DNA of 64,000 nucleotides from Flavobacteriales bacterium. Lineage in GTDB: Bacteria > Bacteroidota > Bacteroidia > Flavobacteriales_D > Parvicellaceae. The notes beneath the pieces were generated by a model, which did not search any database, was not told the DNA's origin, and was given only the letters and a program-made list of their open reading frames with translations. The DNA lies in assembly GCA_029251405.1 (NCBI GenBank), contig JAQXDK010000020.1:1-64000 (forward strand), in the 5' to 3' direction. A program made the position numbers and the translations under genes. This document shows positions 17,290-26,115 of the stretch, piece by piece. The first letter of the stretch is position 1, and each line of letters opens with the position of its first letter.

Positions 17290-17904
17290 CTAGAAAAGAC
17301 CGTGTAATTCCCCATCTACTTTGGATATAATTTTTCCTAAGTCTTCCTGATTTTCATTAAAATGATTGTTATCTACATCAATAATTAGCAGTTTGCCTTT
17401 GTCATAAGTAGAGATCCAAGCTTCATACCTTTCATTTAATCTTTTTAAATAATCTAGTCTTATGCTTTCTTCATATTCTCTTCCTCTATTCTGAATGTTA
17501 TTTACCAGTTTTGAGACAGAAGCTCTTAGGTAAATCAATAAATCTGGTGCGGACACAAAGGATTCTATTAAGTTAAAAAGACTGAAGTAGTTTTCAAAAT
17601 CTCTTGTAGTCATTAAACCCATTGAGTGTAAATTTGGAGCAAAGATGTAGGCATCTTCGTAAATAGTTCTGTCTTGAATAACTGTCTTAGAACTATTTCG
17701 AATTTCTTGTGTTTGTGTAAATCTACTGTTTAGATAATAAATCTGAAGATTGAAAGACCATCTCTGCATCTCATCATAAAAGTCTAATAAATAAGGATTG
17801 TCATCAACATCTTCAAAATGAGTGTCCCAATTATAATGTTTAGCAAGTAACCCAGTTAAGGTAGTTTTTCCTGCTCCAATATTCCCAGCAATAGCTATAT
17901 GCAT
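17290..17904 (-). CDS. Deoxynucleoside kinase (dNK family), first copy
   Basis: 204 residues. It is a P-loop kinase of the deoxyadenosine/deoxyguanosine kinase family, which salvages deoxynucleosides. Seen: Walker A GNIGAGKTT at residues 7-15, FEDVDDNPYLLDFYDEMQRWSFNLQIYYLNSRF (substrate-binding region), the DRTIYED motif (the DRS-like base), LIYLRAS, and the lid RGREYEESIRLDYLKRL. The ATG start is clear. A second, more diverged family member lies at 22907. It is downstream of the GH3 and propeller-like genes with a 76-nt gap. Confidence 0.93.
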   Translation of the reverse strand: MHIAIAGNIGAGKTTLTGLLAKHYNWDTHFEDVDDNPYLLDFYDEMQRWSFNLQIYYLNSRFTQTQEIRNSSKTVIQDRTIYEDAYIFAPNLHSMGLMTTRDFENYFSLFNLIESFVSAPDLLIYLRASVSKLVNNIQNRGREYEESIRLDYLKRLNERYEAWISTYDKGKLLIIDVDNNHFNENQEDLGKIISKVDGELHGLF

Positions 17905-17980
17905 TCTCTTAAATTTTGTAACTCTAAATTAGAAAAATAGGACTAAATAATAGGGGAATGTTAATAACTTTTGCCAATAA

Positions 17981-18796
17981 TTATTCGGTTAAGTTTAAGA
18001 ATCTTGCCTTTGATTGATCTCGAGATATTCCAATAATTTTATTTTGAAATCCCAAAATCTTAAAATAATCATTGGTATTCACTAAAGTGTCTAGTTTGTA
18101 GTCCAAGAAGTTGTACTTGTAAATATATTGCCCATCGTATGAAATTAAATCATCTTCTTTTATAATTAACCCCTTTTTAGCAGATAAGTTAACTGTCTTT
18201 AAAAGAGATCCAAACTGATCAATTATTAATAACTTTGATGGAGTTACTACAAATAAATTTCTATTTTTTTCTTTAAGACTAATTACCTGAAAATCTGTTT
18301 CAGGAACTAAAACAGACAAATTCCCACTTTTGTATATTATTTTAGAATTTTGGTTAATTTTTATTATTTCATTGACATCTAAGTCATACAACCAGATACC
18401 ATTATCAAAATTGCTATTTGCGATACAATTAGTTTGGTAGAGTCCCATCTCATTTAATGAAATCTGATTTTCTTGTTGCGACAAGGTGTTGTCTAGTACT
18501 ATTATAACACCTTGATCTTTGTAAAATAACAAAGGACGAAGAGGGTTACTAACATCTAAATGATCTATGTTACCTAATAACTTGTTGCTGTATCTGTAAA
18601 GTATAGTTCCGTTAATGTCACTTTTTGTTAAATCATCTTTATTGATGAGATAGAAGTTGCCATATTGGTCAATTTCTAATTTATTTTTTGATTGAAAAAA
18701 ATTTAATTCCTGACTTTTTGATTTTTGAGAAATATATTTGTTGCAAAAGAACAACCCCAAAATAATTTTAAGTATTATTAATTTGTAAGATTTCAT
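17981..18796 (-). CDS. Hypothetical exported protein, propeller-like
   Basis: 271 residues. An N-terminal hydrophobic stretch (LIILKIILGLFFCNKYIS) is a signal peptide, perhaps with cleavage after about residue 24. The rest is a chain of short beta strands with turn motifs (LEIDQYGNFYLINKDDL, LLIIDQFGSLLKTVNL, LISYDGQYIYKYNF), consistent with a beta-propeller or quinoprotein-like fold. No catalytic motif is visible. Its start overlaps the 3' end of the GH3 gene by 29 nt, so the two are translationally coupled. A similar exported protein is, as I recall, a frequent neighbour of GH3-family genes in Flavobacteriia. Function unknown. Confidence 0.75.
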   Translation of the reverse strand: MKSYKLIILKIILGLFFCNKYISQKSKSQELNFFQSKNKLEIDQYGNFYLINKDDLTKSDINGTILYRYSNKLLGNIDHLDVSNPLRPLLFYKDQGVIIVLDNTLSQQENQISLNEMGLYQTNCIANSNFDNGIWLYDLDVNEIIKINQNSKIIYKSGNLSVLVPETDFQVISLKEKNRNLFVVTPSKLLIIDQFGSLLKTVNLSAKKGLIIKEDDLISYDGQYIYKYNFLDYKLDTLVNTNDYFKILGFQNKIIGISRDQSKARFLNLTE

Positions 18797-20300
18797 CTAC
18801 ATAATTTAGATTATTATTAATTCTAGGAATTTTGCTTTGTCCACTAAGTTTGTCATGACTTTTTAACCATTTATAAAAAGTTTGTTTTTTTAATTTTTTA
18901 ATTTTTAGATTTTTTAATGGAGAGTTATTATTTCTTTTTGACCTATAATCTACATTAATTTTTTGTAGTTCAAGGTCTAGAATTGTCGAAAAGTCAATGA
19001 TGCAAACAGGTTTTTTTAAGAATTCAATCAACCAAAGATGATACCCGATGGAATTATTATTTTTTTCAAAAACAGCAGAAACAGTAAATTCAGCAACTTG
19101 ACAATTGCATTTTTTTGTAGCGACCTTCAAAGCTTTTTCAATATGTCCAATCATGACCTCTTCACCAGCTATATTGATAAATTGCTGTGTCCTACCTACT
19201 ACTTTTATTTTAAAAGGATTTATGGATGTAAATTGGATGGTGTCTTCTAATCTGTACCTCCAAAGTCCTCCGTTAGTTGTTATCACTACTTCGTACGGCT
19301 TAAAAGCCTCTACTTCTTCAAGGTTTAATGTTTTGGGTTGTTCTTCAAACCAATTTTCTTGCTTAATAAATTCATAGTAGATTCCATAATCTAGCATTAA
19401 TAACATGTCTTCATCATTATTTTTTTCTTGAAGACCAAAAAAACCTTCTGTAGCATTATAATTTTGATAAAAATTTATTTCTCTATGACAAATGGATTTA
19501 AAACTGTTTTTATAAGGTTCAAAATTTAAACCTCCGTGTAGATACAGTTCTAAATTGGGCCAAATTTCATGAATAGAATCAATTTTTTTTTCTTTCAAAA
19601 TCTGATTTATTATCACCAGTACCCATGAGGGTGTTCCGGCTAAAATATGGACATCATCTTTGGAAGATTCCTCTACTATATATCTTATTTTATCTTCCCA
19701 CTTCTTACTAATAAGGTTTTTAACTTTTTTGGGAGACCTTCGCCATTCGCACCACCAAGGTAAATTTTCCATGATGATTGCTGATAAGTCACCAATAACG
19801 GGAAGAGATTTATTAGATAAGCTAGTAGAGCTCCCTCCAATTATTAAATGTTTTCCATTAAATAGTTTGGTATTAGGATTGTTATGGTAGTACAATGAAA
19901 GTAAATCTTTACCTCCTTTATAATGACATTGTTTTAAGGCTTCAAGTGTTATAGGAATATGCTTTACAACACCACAGCTAGTACCAGATGACTGGGCAAA
20001 CCACTTTACTTGACCTGGCCATAAAATATTTGCTTCTCCCTTCTTTTGTTTTTCAATGTAAGGGATAATATCAGTATACTTATTTAATGGAACTTGATTT
20101 TTAAAGTCAATTTCTGAAATAATTGTAGAAAACTTATGCTCTCTTCCAAAAACAGTTTTTTTACCAATTGTAACGAGGTCTAAAAGGGTATCTTTCTGAG
20201 AAAGTATGGGAAATTGAATGAACTTATTTATTTCTCTTATTCTTTTTTTAATGTACCAGGAAAAAAAAGTATTGAGAGGTTTTCCAATTGAATTAATCAT
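18768..20300 (-). CDS. GH3 auxin-responsive promoter family protein
   Basis: 510 residues, the usual length for bacterial GH3-like proteins, which belong to the acyl-adenylate-forming superfamily. Plant GH3 enzymes join amino acids to hormones; the substrate of the bacterial proteins is not known. Seen: an ATP-binding loop AQSSGTS near residue 105, a second site YNATEGFFGLQ, and GGLWRYRLEDTIQFT with the adenylate-binding region, then the C-terminal lobe with VVGRTQQFINIAGE. It lies 12 nt downstream of the micro-ORF at 20313 and overlaps the next gene by 29 nt, so the set sppA, micro-ORF, GH3 and propeller-like gene looks like one transcript. Confidence 0.92.
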   Translation of the reverse strand: MINSIGKPLNTFFSWYIKKRIREINKFIQFPILSQKDTLLDLVTIGKKTVFGREHKFSTIISEIDFKNQVPLNKYTDIIPYIEKQKKGEANILWPGQVKWFAQSSGTSCGVVKHIPITLEALKQCHYKGGKDLLSLYYHNNPNTKLFNGKHLIIGGSSTSLSNKSLPVIGDLSAIIMENLPWWCEWRRSPKKVKNLISKKWEDKIRYIVEESSKDDVHILAGTPSWVLVIINQILKEKKIDSIHEIWPNLELYLHGGLNFEPYKNSFKSICHREINFYQNYNATEGFFGLQEKNNDEDMLLMLDYGIYYEFIKQENWFEEQPKTLNLEEVEAFKPYEVVITTNGGLWRYRLEDTIQFTSINPFKIKVVGRTQQFINIAGEEVMIGHIEKALKVATKKCNCQVAEFTVSAVFEKNNNSIGYHLWLIEFLKKPVCIIDFSTILDLELQKINVDYRSKRNNNSPLKNLKIKKLKKQTFYKWLKSHDKLSGQSKIPRINNNLNYVDEILQINNT

Positions 20301-20312
20301 TGGAAAAGATAG

Positions 20313-20414
20313 TTATCCAAAAAATATAAGACCAGCAATAATAATTAAAGCAATTGATACATATATATAACCAATTATTCCTGTACTACCGTGAAAATTT
20401 TTATCTGAAGACAT
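20313..20414 (-). CDS. 33-residue single-span membrane protein (micro-ORF)
   Basis: ATG to TAA, 33 codons: a polar start (MSSDKNFHGSTG) followed by one hydrophobic helix (IIGYIYVSIALIIIAGLIFF). It fills most of the gap between sppA (stop at 20443) and the GH3 gene (start at 20300), leaving 28 and 12 nt, and runs in the same direction. The fit into the operon and the clean membrane helix make it likely to be translated. No family recognised; it could be a small subunit or regulator of a membrane protein. Confidence 0.5.
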   Translation of the reverse strand: MSSDKNFHGSTGIIGYIYVSIALIIIAGLIFFG

Positions 20415-20442
20415 AATTTTTTTTTACAAATATATAATCATA

Positions 20443-22236
20443 TTAGAAAATTCTTAATTCAAATGGAAATATAGTTTGAAATTTATCTTTCCCATATTTT
20501 GAATTAAGAGAAGTCGAAAAGTTTTTATTAATATTTTTAATGAGTTCGTTAATTTCATTTTTTGACTGAGATTGAAAATCAAGATTTGAAAGTAGCTCGA
20601 GCAATTCATCATTCTTAATTTTTGGATATTGCTTAATCTTGATATTTTCTGCAGTAATACCACCTTCTTTAGCAGCATAATTAATAGCTGCCTCCAAGTT
20701 TCCAATTTCGTCAATTAATTGAATTTTAAGCGCTTCTTTACCTGACCAAACTCTACCCTTCGCAATTTCGTGAACATCACTTTTTTTCAATCCATCTCTT
20801 CCATTTGCAACCTTAGATACGAACGTATCATATATTTCATCAACACCTTTTTGAAAAGTAGATAATTCTTTTTTGTCTAATGCTCCAAACATGGTGAATG
20901 CAGCATGTTCGTTTGTTTCTACTCTATCGAAGGTGACTCCAATTTTATTTTCCATCATTTTTTCAAGATTTGGAATCATACCAAAAACTCCAATTGATCC
21001 AGTAATGGTGTTATTTTCTGCAAAAATCCTATCTGCTCCACATGAAATGTAATAGCCTCCAGAAGCAGCTAGATCTCCCATCGATACTATAACTGGTTTT
21101 AATTCTTTAGTTTTCTCAATGGATCTCCAAATCACATCGGAGGCTAATGCGCTACCACCTGGAGAATTTACTCTTAAAACCACCGCCTTTATAGTAGAAT
21201 CATCTTTTGCGCTATTTATAGCTTTAACAATAGTAGCCGAGCCCATACTTCCATCGACACTTTCACCACTAATAATATCTCCAACTGCATAAACTACTGC
21301 GATATTACCTTTATTAAGATTTAATTTGGATGTAAGATTATTGCTGTTTTTCTTTAAATAATCCTTAAAAGATATTTTATGAAGTTGATCTTCAATTTCT
21401 AGAGTCATATTTTTTCTAATAATGGAATCCAGTTGATCTTCGTAAACAAGTCCATCTACAAGATTATTTTCTAGACACCCTTTAGCATTGTAGCTGTAAA
21501 TTGAGTCAGCAATTTCATTCAACTCTTCTAAAGAAATATTTCTAGAATTTTTAATATTTAATGTCATATTACCCCAAATGTCGTCTAATAATTTCTTTAT
21601 TTGAAGTCTATTTTCAGGACTCATTTGGTCATACATAAATGGCTCAACAGCACCTTTAAATTCATTGCCTTTTCCTCTAATAACCTGTATATCTACGTCA
21701 AGTTTGTCCAATGCATTTTTAAAAAACATAAGTTCTGAACCAAGTCCCCTAAAGTCGATCATCCCCTCTGGATACAAATAAAAATTATCCGCTACACTAC
21801 TTAAATAATAAGCCCCAAGAGAAAGATTTTCCTCATAAGCTAAAATAAATTTTCCTGACTGCTTAAAATCGGATAAAGATTTCCTCAAATTATCAATAGT
21901 TGACATGCCCATGTCAACATTTGATATTTTCAAGAGAATTCCTTTAATTTTTTCGTCTTTTTCAGCTTTTTTTAGAACAGAAATCACGTCATTTACTCCA
22001 AAACTTTTGGAGATTGGGTTGTTAATATCATTAGTTGTTTCTATTCCTCCTCTTTCTTTTATGTTAAAATTTAAATCCATTTCTAGATAGGAATTTTCTG
22101 AAATTTTAAATTCTTCACTGCTCATAAATGAACCAGCAACTGTAAATACGACGATATTAATTATTAGTATAATAAACGCAGATAAAACTACATAGGCAAA
22201 AATAGATGCCCAAAAGGATCTCCAAAATGGTCTCAT
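20443..22236 (-). CDS. sppA: Signal peptide peptidase SppA, 67K type
   Basis: 597 residues, the long form with two tandem ClpP-like S49 domains. It degrades leftover signal peptides in the inner membrane. One N-terminal membrane helix (ASIFAYVVLSAFIILIINIVVFTVAG). The general-base lysine lies in GKGNEFKGAVEPF of the first domain, and the nucleophilic serine in SMGDLAASGGYYISCGADRIFA of the second, followed by TGSIGVFGMIPNLEKMM. The start is the ATG at 22236. It is divergent from folK with a 183-nt gap that holds no gene. Confidence 0.95.
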   Translation of the reverse strand: MRPFWRSFWASIFAYVVLSAFIILIINIVVFTVAGSFMSSEEFKISENSYLEMDLNFNIKERGGIETTNDINNPISKSFGVNDVISVLKKAEKDEKIKGILLKISNVDMGMSTIDNLRKSLSDFKQSGKFILAYEENLSLGAYYLSSVADNFYLYPEGMIDFRGLGSELMFFKNALDKLDVDIQVIRGKGNEFKGAVEPFMYDQMSPENRLQIKKLLDDIWGNMTLNIKNSRNISLEELNEIADSIYSYNAKGCLENNLVDGLVYEDQLDSIIRKNMTLEIEDQLHKISFKDYLKKNSNNLTSKLNLNKGNIAVVYAVGDIISGESVDGSMGSATIVKAINSAKDDSTIKAVVLRVNSPGGSALASDVIWRSIEKTKELKPVIVSMGDLAASGGYYISCGADRIFAENNTITGSIGVFGMIPNLEKMMENKIGVTFDRVETNEHAAFTMFGALDKKELSTFQKGVDEIYDTFVSKVANGRDGLKKSDVHEIAKGRVWSGKEALKIQLIDEIGNLEAAINYAAKEGGITAENIKIKQYPKIKNDELLELLSNLDFQSQSKNEINELIKNINKNFSTSLNSKYGKDKFQTIFPFELRIF

Positions 22237-22419
22237 AATTAAAGGGTTTTAATTTTTTTATAAAAATAGGAATAATAAATTTTTATTTATCGATAAAACA
22301 GGTGATTATTTTCTGTTTGGATGGTAAAATGGATAAACTTTACTTAAAGTTGGTAATTTATTTTCATTCTATGTTGCTTAAATCTAGAATTTTTTAATCT
22401 TTTATTATAATTTCATCCA

Positions 22420-22920
22420 ATGACTTATAATGATGTTGTAATATCAATTGGAACTAACTTAGGAAATAAAATTGATAATGTACGCATTGCTTTAGAGCAA
22501 ATAACCAAGTTATCTGATATTGAGTTCAAGTCTAAAATTTATCTTTCTGAGCCTTGGGGGTTTGAATCAAAAAATTCTTTTTTAAATATGGCTGTATTGG
22601 TTAAAACTAGTCTACAACCAAAAGAACTTTTAATGGAATTAAAAAAAATTGAAAACGAAATGGGTCGTCTAAAAAAAGTAAAGAATGAATATGAAGACAG
22701 AATTATTGATTTAGATATTTTAATTTTTGATCAAAAAAAAATTAATTCAAACGAACTTATTGTCCCTCACCCAAGAATAAGAACCCGGAAATTTTCAATT
22801 CTGGTTCTTAAAGATCTTTTTCATAATCAACGTATTCCAGTCCTTAATAATACTGCAGACGAAATGTTGCAAAAAGTTAACGATCATTCAAAAATAGAAG
22901 TTCAACATGTTGAATTATAA
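22420..22920 (+). CDS. folK: 6-Hydroxymethyl-7,8-dihydropterin pyrophosphokinase
   Basis: 166 residues, normal length. It activates the pterin in folate synthesis. Family motifs: SIGTNLGNKIDNVRIALEQI at the start, YLSEPWGFESKNSFLNMAVLVKT, and the ATP/Mg site DRIIDLDILIFDQKKI with VPHPRIRTRKFSI following. The stop overlaps the start of the next gene (deoxynucleoside kinase) by 14 nt. Confidence 0.95.
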   Translation: MTYNDVVISIGTNLGNKIDNVRIALEQITKLSDIEFKSKIYLSEPWGFESKNSFLNMAVLVKTSLQPKELLMELKKIENEMGRLKKVKNEYEDRIIDLDILIFDQKKINSNELIVPHPRIRTRKFSILVLKDLFHNQRIPVLNNTADEMLQKVNDHSKIEVQHVEL

Positions 22921-23494
22921 ATACATCGCAATTGAAGGAAATATTGGTGTTGGAAAAACAACTTTTGTCAGATCTTTACAAAAAATTTTTTCAGGTTCAA
23001 TTTTTTTAGAAGAATTTCAAGAGAATAAATTTCTAAAAGAATTTTATAATTCTGGAGAATATTCCTTTGAAACAGAAATGCAATTTTTGTTAGATAGGAG
23101 TTTGCAAGTAAATAAATTTTTCAAAGATGAGCACTCACTTATATTTTCAGATTTCCATATAAATAAAAGTTTAATTTTTTCAAAAATGAATTTGAATGAT
23201 GAAGATTTTAATTTTATTAAAAAAATACATTTTAAATTATTCAATCATTTGCCAAGGCCAGATGTTATTATTTTTTTAGATGGTGACATTGAAACTATTA
23301 CAACAAATATTAAAAACAGAAACAGAGAGTACGAAACTAATTTTAGTATAGAATATTTAAAAAAACTTTCGGAGAATTACAAGCGATGGCTAAGTCAACA
23401 AAAAACACCAATTTTTAAAATTAATTCTTCCAAATTAATGTTCAAAAATGAGGAAGAACTAAAGAATATTTTTTTAAATATTTTTAAAACATAG
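22907..23494 (+). CDS. Deoxynucleoside kinase family protein, second copy
   Basis: 195 residues. The P-loop GNIGVGKTT is at residues 10-18, then FLEEFQENKFLKEFY (substrate-binding EEF.EN), FLLDRSLQVNKF, FSDFHINKSLIFSK in place of the usual DRS-like motif, and the lid NRNREYETNFSIEYLKKL. It is more diverged from the 17290 copy than a recent duplicate would be, with a shorter C-terminus. It is coupled to folK by a 14-nt overlap, an arrangement common in Bacteroidota. Probable purine or pyrimidine deoxynucleoside salvage; the substrate cannot be told. Confidence 0.88.
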   Translation: MLNYKYIAIEGNIGVGKTTFVRSLQKIFSGSIFLEEFQENKFLKEFYNSGEYSFETEMQFLLDRSLQVNKFFKDEHSLIFSDFHINKSLIFSKMNLNDEDFNFIKKIHFKLFNHLPRPDVIIFLDGDIETITTNIKNRNREYETNFSIEYLKKLSENYKRWLSQQKTPIFKINSSKLMFKNEEELKNIFLNIFKT

Positions 23495-23584
23495 GTAGTA
23501 ATGTTTAGGATAACCTGCACTTGTCAACAATTTAGCGTTCTTATTTTTACTTAAAAGGGTTTTTTATATATTAAATAAAGTCCT

Positions 23585-23592
23585 TATACTTG
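23585..23592 (+). promoter_or_regulatory. Weak -7-like element (TATACTTG)
   Basis: TATACTTG differs from TAnnTTTG at one position and lies 32 nt before the ATG at 23625. No TTG box at the expected spacing. Confidence 0.25.
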
Positions 23593-23624
23593 CATCAAAG
23601 TTAAAGCGAACAAAAAAAAACCCA

Positions 23625-25334
23625 ATGAAAATCAATAAATTCAACCTTAAGAAAGTAACAATTTTCACCTTGTTATTGTCTGTAATTTTTAGCTGTTCAA
23701 CTATAAAAGATTTAGAATATACAGTCACTCAAAACCCTCTTCATATGAAAGGTGGAGATGTGACGTTACAAATAAATGGAAAATTTGTTGAGAGTGGATT
23801 AAATCCTAAAGGGATTGCAGAGATTACTCCAATTTTCTTTTGTGCCGATGGGAATGAAATTCCATTTGTTACTGAAATTTATCAAGGACCAAAAGCTGCT
23901 GGTAACGGTAAAATTGTCCCTAAAGAAGGTCTAAAGTTTTCATACACAAGCACAATACCATATCAAAAAAGCATGGCTGAAGGGGAAGTGAAAGTTAGAA
24001 TTTTATTTAAAATGGGATCTAAAGAACCACAAGAAATAATGAGTCCTAAAATTGCAGATGGAACTGTTATTACATCACTTTTGGTTGACTTAGATAATCA
24101 AGTTATTATGACTGATGAATGTAATTTTAAGAGAACTAACTCGTTCACTAAAACTGCTACCATTAATTTTTCAAAAGGAAAACACAATATTTCTTCAAAA
24201 GAAATGAGAGACGGAGATATAAAAGATTTATTAAATTTTGTAAAATCTTCAATGGATGAAAATTCTCGTACAGCAGTTAAATCAATCCAAATTAACTCAT
24301 TTGCATCTCCAGAAGGTGAAGTTGATTTAAATAACAATTTAGCACAAGATAGAGGCAACAGCGCCAAGAAATTTTTAGATTCTAAATTCAAAAGAATGAA
24401 GTTTAATGCAGCCAAAGAAGAATCTTTTTATAGCGTTGCATCAAAAGGTGAAGATTGGAATGGTTTTAAAGCTGAGGTATCCAAAACTGACCATGAAGAC
24501 AAAGAATTAATTTTAAGAGTCCTTCAAATGACCTCAGACTTAAATAAAAGAGAGAAAGAAATTAGAAATATGGCAAAGACATATTCTTTCCTTGAGAAAA
24601 AAGTTCTTCCACAGTTAAGAAGAGCTACGATAACTGTGAACTACGATGAGATTGGTTACAGTGATGACGAATTAAAAGAGCTAGTAGCAACTAATCCTGA
24701 TACTTTAAGTTTAGAAGAAATAATTCAAGCCTCTTTAAACGAAGATGATATGAATACCAAACTTAAGAACTTTAATAGTGCTCAAAATCTTTTTCCTAAT
24801 GATTGGAGAATACGAAACAATATTGGTTATTTGCTTTACAACATGGGTGATATTGATGGCGCTGAACAGTCTTTTGAAAAAGCACTATCAATTACTGACA
24901 ACGGTATTGTAAGTAATAACGTCGGTGCTGTCAAACATGTTAAAGCAAAAAAATCTTCTGATGATATTAAAGCATTATTTGAATCTTCAAACACTAATGA
25001 ATCTAAATACAATATTGGTTTAATTCAAATTGAAGAAGGTAAATATGAAGAATCAATAACATCAATGGGAGACAACAAGTCTTACAACTACGCATTAGTA
25101 AACATATTGGCAGAGCATTATGATGCTGCAAGTGATGCATTAGATAACATAACTAACGATGGAAAGTCCTATTATTTAAAGGCAATTATCGGTGCTAGAA
25201 CATCTAATACTGAAATGGTTATGGAGAATTTAAAAGCTGCTTTTGAGAACGACGCTTCATTAAAAGGTTATGCTAAAAAAGATAGAGAGTTTATTTCTTT
25301 CTTTGAAAATTCTGACTTCCTTTCAATATTTTAA
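23625..25334 (+). CDS. OmpA-like/TPR lipoprotein
   Basis: 569 residues. A lipoprotein signal (LLLSVIFSC, cysteine about residue 24) is followed by an N-terminal beta-rich region (about 40-190). About 190-290 resembles an OmpA C-terminal peptidoglycan-binding fold: ATINFSKGKHNISS then SIQINSFASPEGEVDLNNNLAQDRGNSAKKFL. The C-terminal part (about 370-560) is helical with TPR repeats (FPNDWRIRNNIGYLLYNMGDIDGAEQSFEKALSI). This OmpA-plus-TPR layout is common in Flavobacteriia outer-membrane lipoproteins; the exact role is unknown. It is followed by a strong hairpin terminator at 25356. Confidence 0.8.
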   Translation: MKINKFNLKKVTIFTLLLSVIFSCSTIKDLEYTVTQNPLHMKGGDVTLQINGKFVESGLNPKGIAEITPIFFCADGNEIPFVTEIYQGPKAAGNGKIVPKEGLKFSYTSTIPYQKSMAEGEVKVRILFKMGSKEPQEIMSPKIADGTVITSLLVDLDNQVIMTDECNFKRTNSFTKTATINFSKGKHNISSKEMRDGDIKDLLNFVKSSMDENSRTAVKSIQINSFASPEGEVDLNNNLAQDRGNSAKKFLDSKFKRMKFNAAKEESFYSVASKGEDWNGFKAEVSKTDHEDKELILRVLQMTSDLNKREKEIRNMAKTYSFLEKKVLPQLRRATITVNYDEIGYSDDELKELVATNPDTLSLEEIIQASLNEDDMNTKLKNFNSAQNLFPNDWRIRNNIGYLLYNMGDIDGAEQSFEKALSITDNGIVSNNVGAVKHVKAKKSSDDIKALFESSNTNESKYNIGLIQIEEGKYEESITSMGDNKSYNYALVNILAEHYDAASDALDNITNDGKSYYLKAIIGARTSNTEMVMENLKAAFENDASLKGYAKKDREFISFFENSDFLSIF

Positions 25335-25355
25335 ACCTATTTAGAATATGTTTTG

Positions 25356-25388
25356 AATAGAGGATTAATTTAATCCTCTATTTTTTTT
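25356..25388 (+). terminator. Rho-independent terminator
   Basis: A perfect inverted repeat: AATAGAGGATTAA (25356-25368), one central base, then TTAATCCTCTATT (25370-25382), continuing into a run of eight T residues at 25381-25388. In practice this gives a stem of about 11 bp with a small loop. The TAG stop codon of the convergent SPOR-like gene (25378-25380) lies inside the right arm, so the hairpin may also help end that transcript, although no T-tract follows it on the minus strand. Confidence 0.85.
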
Positions 25389-25908
25389 CTATTTTGTATG
25401 GGAATTGTTTTCGCACTATGAGGGTATTTTTAAAAACTTCCTCAAGTTCTTTTTTAAATAATTCTGCATTGTTATAATCTTGAAATTTCCCAGCGTAGAG
25501 AAATATATTGGGAGCAGTATATTCATCGAACAGTGTTTGTTCAGGAAAGTTTATCATAAAGTCTTTTCGAACTCTTCTAATTTTTAATGTTTCTTGACTT
25601 ACATAAATTTGGACGGTATAGCCATTATAGCTTCCGGAATTCGATAAAAAACTATTAATTGAGTCAAATGCAAAATATTTGTTTTCTATTAAGCTCCCTT
25701 TTTTAGAGATATAGTTGTTGATATTTAATTTTGATGAGTCAGTGTGGTTATTTGATTCTTCTATTGTTGTTTGCTCTTCAATTTCTTGTCCTGCACTTTT
25801 TATTTCTAAACTATCAATATTATTTTTTTCTGGGTAAGTCATCCAATTTTCCTGTGAGAAAAAAGCGGTGCTTAAAAAAACGATTATAATGAGATAAAAT
25901 ATTTTCAT
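25378..25908 (-). CDS. SPOR-domain-like exported protein
   Basis: 176 residues. A signal peptide (about 1-18, ending FFS) and a polar linker rich in Glu/Ser/Thr (about 35-75) lead to a C-terminal module at about 85-170: YNGYTVQIYVSQETLKIRRVRKDFM, then APNIFLYAGKFQDYNNAELFKKEL. This is the pattern of a SPOR peptidoglycan-binding domain (about 75 residues, with the (F/Y).V..G.F....A sequence). A SPOR protein divergent from the actA gene is usual in Flavobacteriia. It is encoded opposite to the respiratory operon with a 207-nt gap between the starts. Confidence 0.72.
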   Translation of the reverse strand: MKIFYLIIIVFLSTAFFSQENWMTYPEKNNIDSLEIKSAGQEIEEQTTIEESNNHTDSSKLNINNYISKKGSLIENKYFAFDSINSFLSNSGSYNGYTVQIYVSQETLKIRRVRKDFMINFPEQTLFDEYTAPNIFLYAGKFQDYNNAELFKKELEEVFKNTLIVRKQFPYKIEKK

Positions 25909-25914
25909 TTGCTA

Positions 25915-25922
25915 CAAATTTA
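25915..25922 (-). promoter_or_regulatory. Putative -7 element for the SPOR-like gene (TAAATTTG)
   Basis: On the minus strand TAAATTTG is a full match to TAnnTTTG, and its last base lies 6 nt before the ATG at 25908. No clear -33 box. The mRNA would have an extremely short leader. Confidence 0.45.
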
Positions 25923-26072
25923 GTAAAAGAATATTTATGATATACATACATTTTTAGCATTATTGTTTAGTGTTTTTAACAGAAGATAAAACAAATTATT
26001 TAGAAACATTCTAAATTAAGATATTTTGATGACAATTGTTACAACAATGTGTTCAAAATAATAATGACATAT

Positions 26073-26080
26073 TACATTTG
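26073..26080 (+). promoter_or_regulatory. Putative -7 element for the actA-F/coxBA operon (TACATTTG)
   Basis: TACATTTG is a full match to TAnnTTTG, placed 35 nt before the actA ATG at 26116. It is the only good candidate in the 207-nt gap on this strand. A TTG box at standard spacing is not evident. Confidence 0.5.
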
Positions 26081-26115
26081 TCCTGCTATTAAATGCAATA
26101 TTTAAGTAAAATTAA

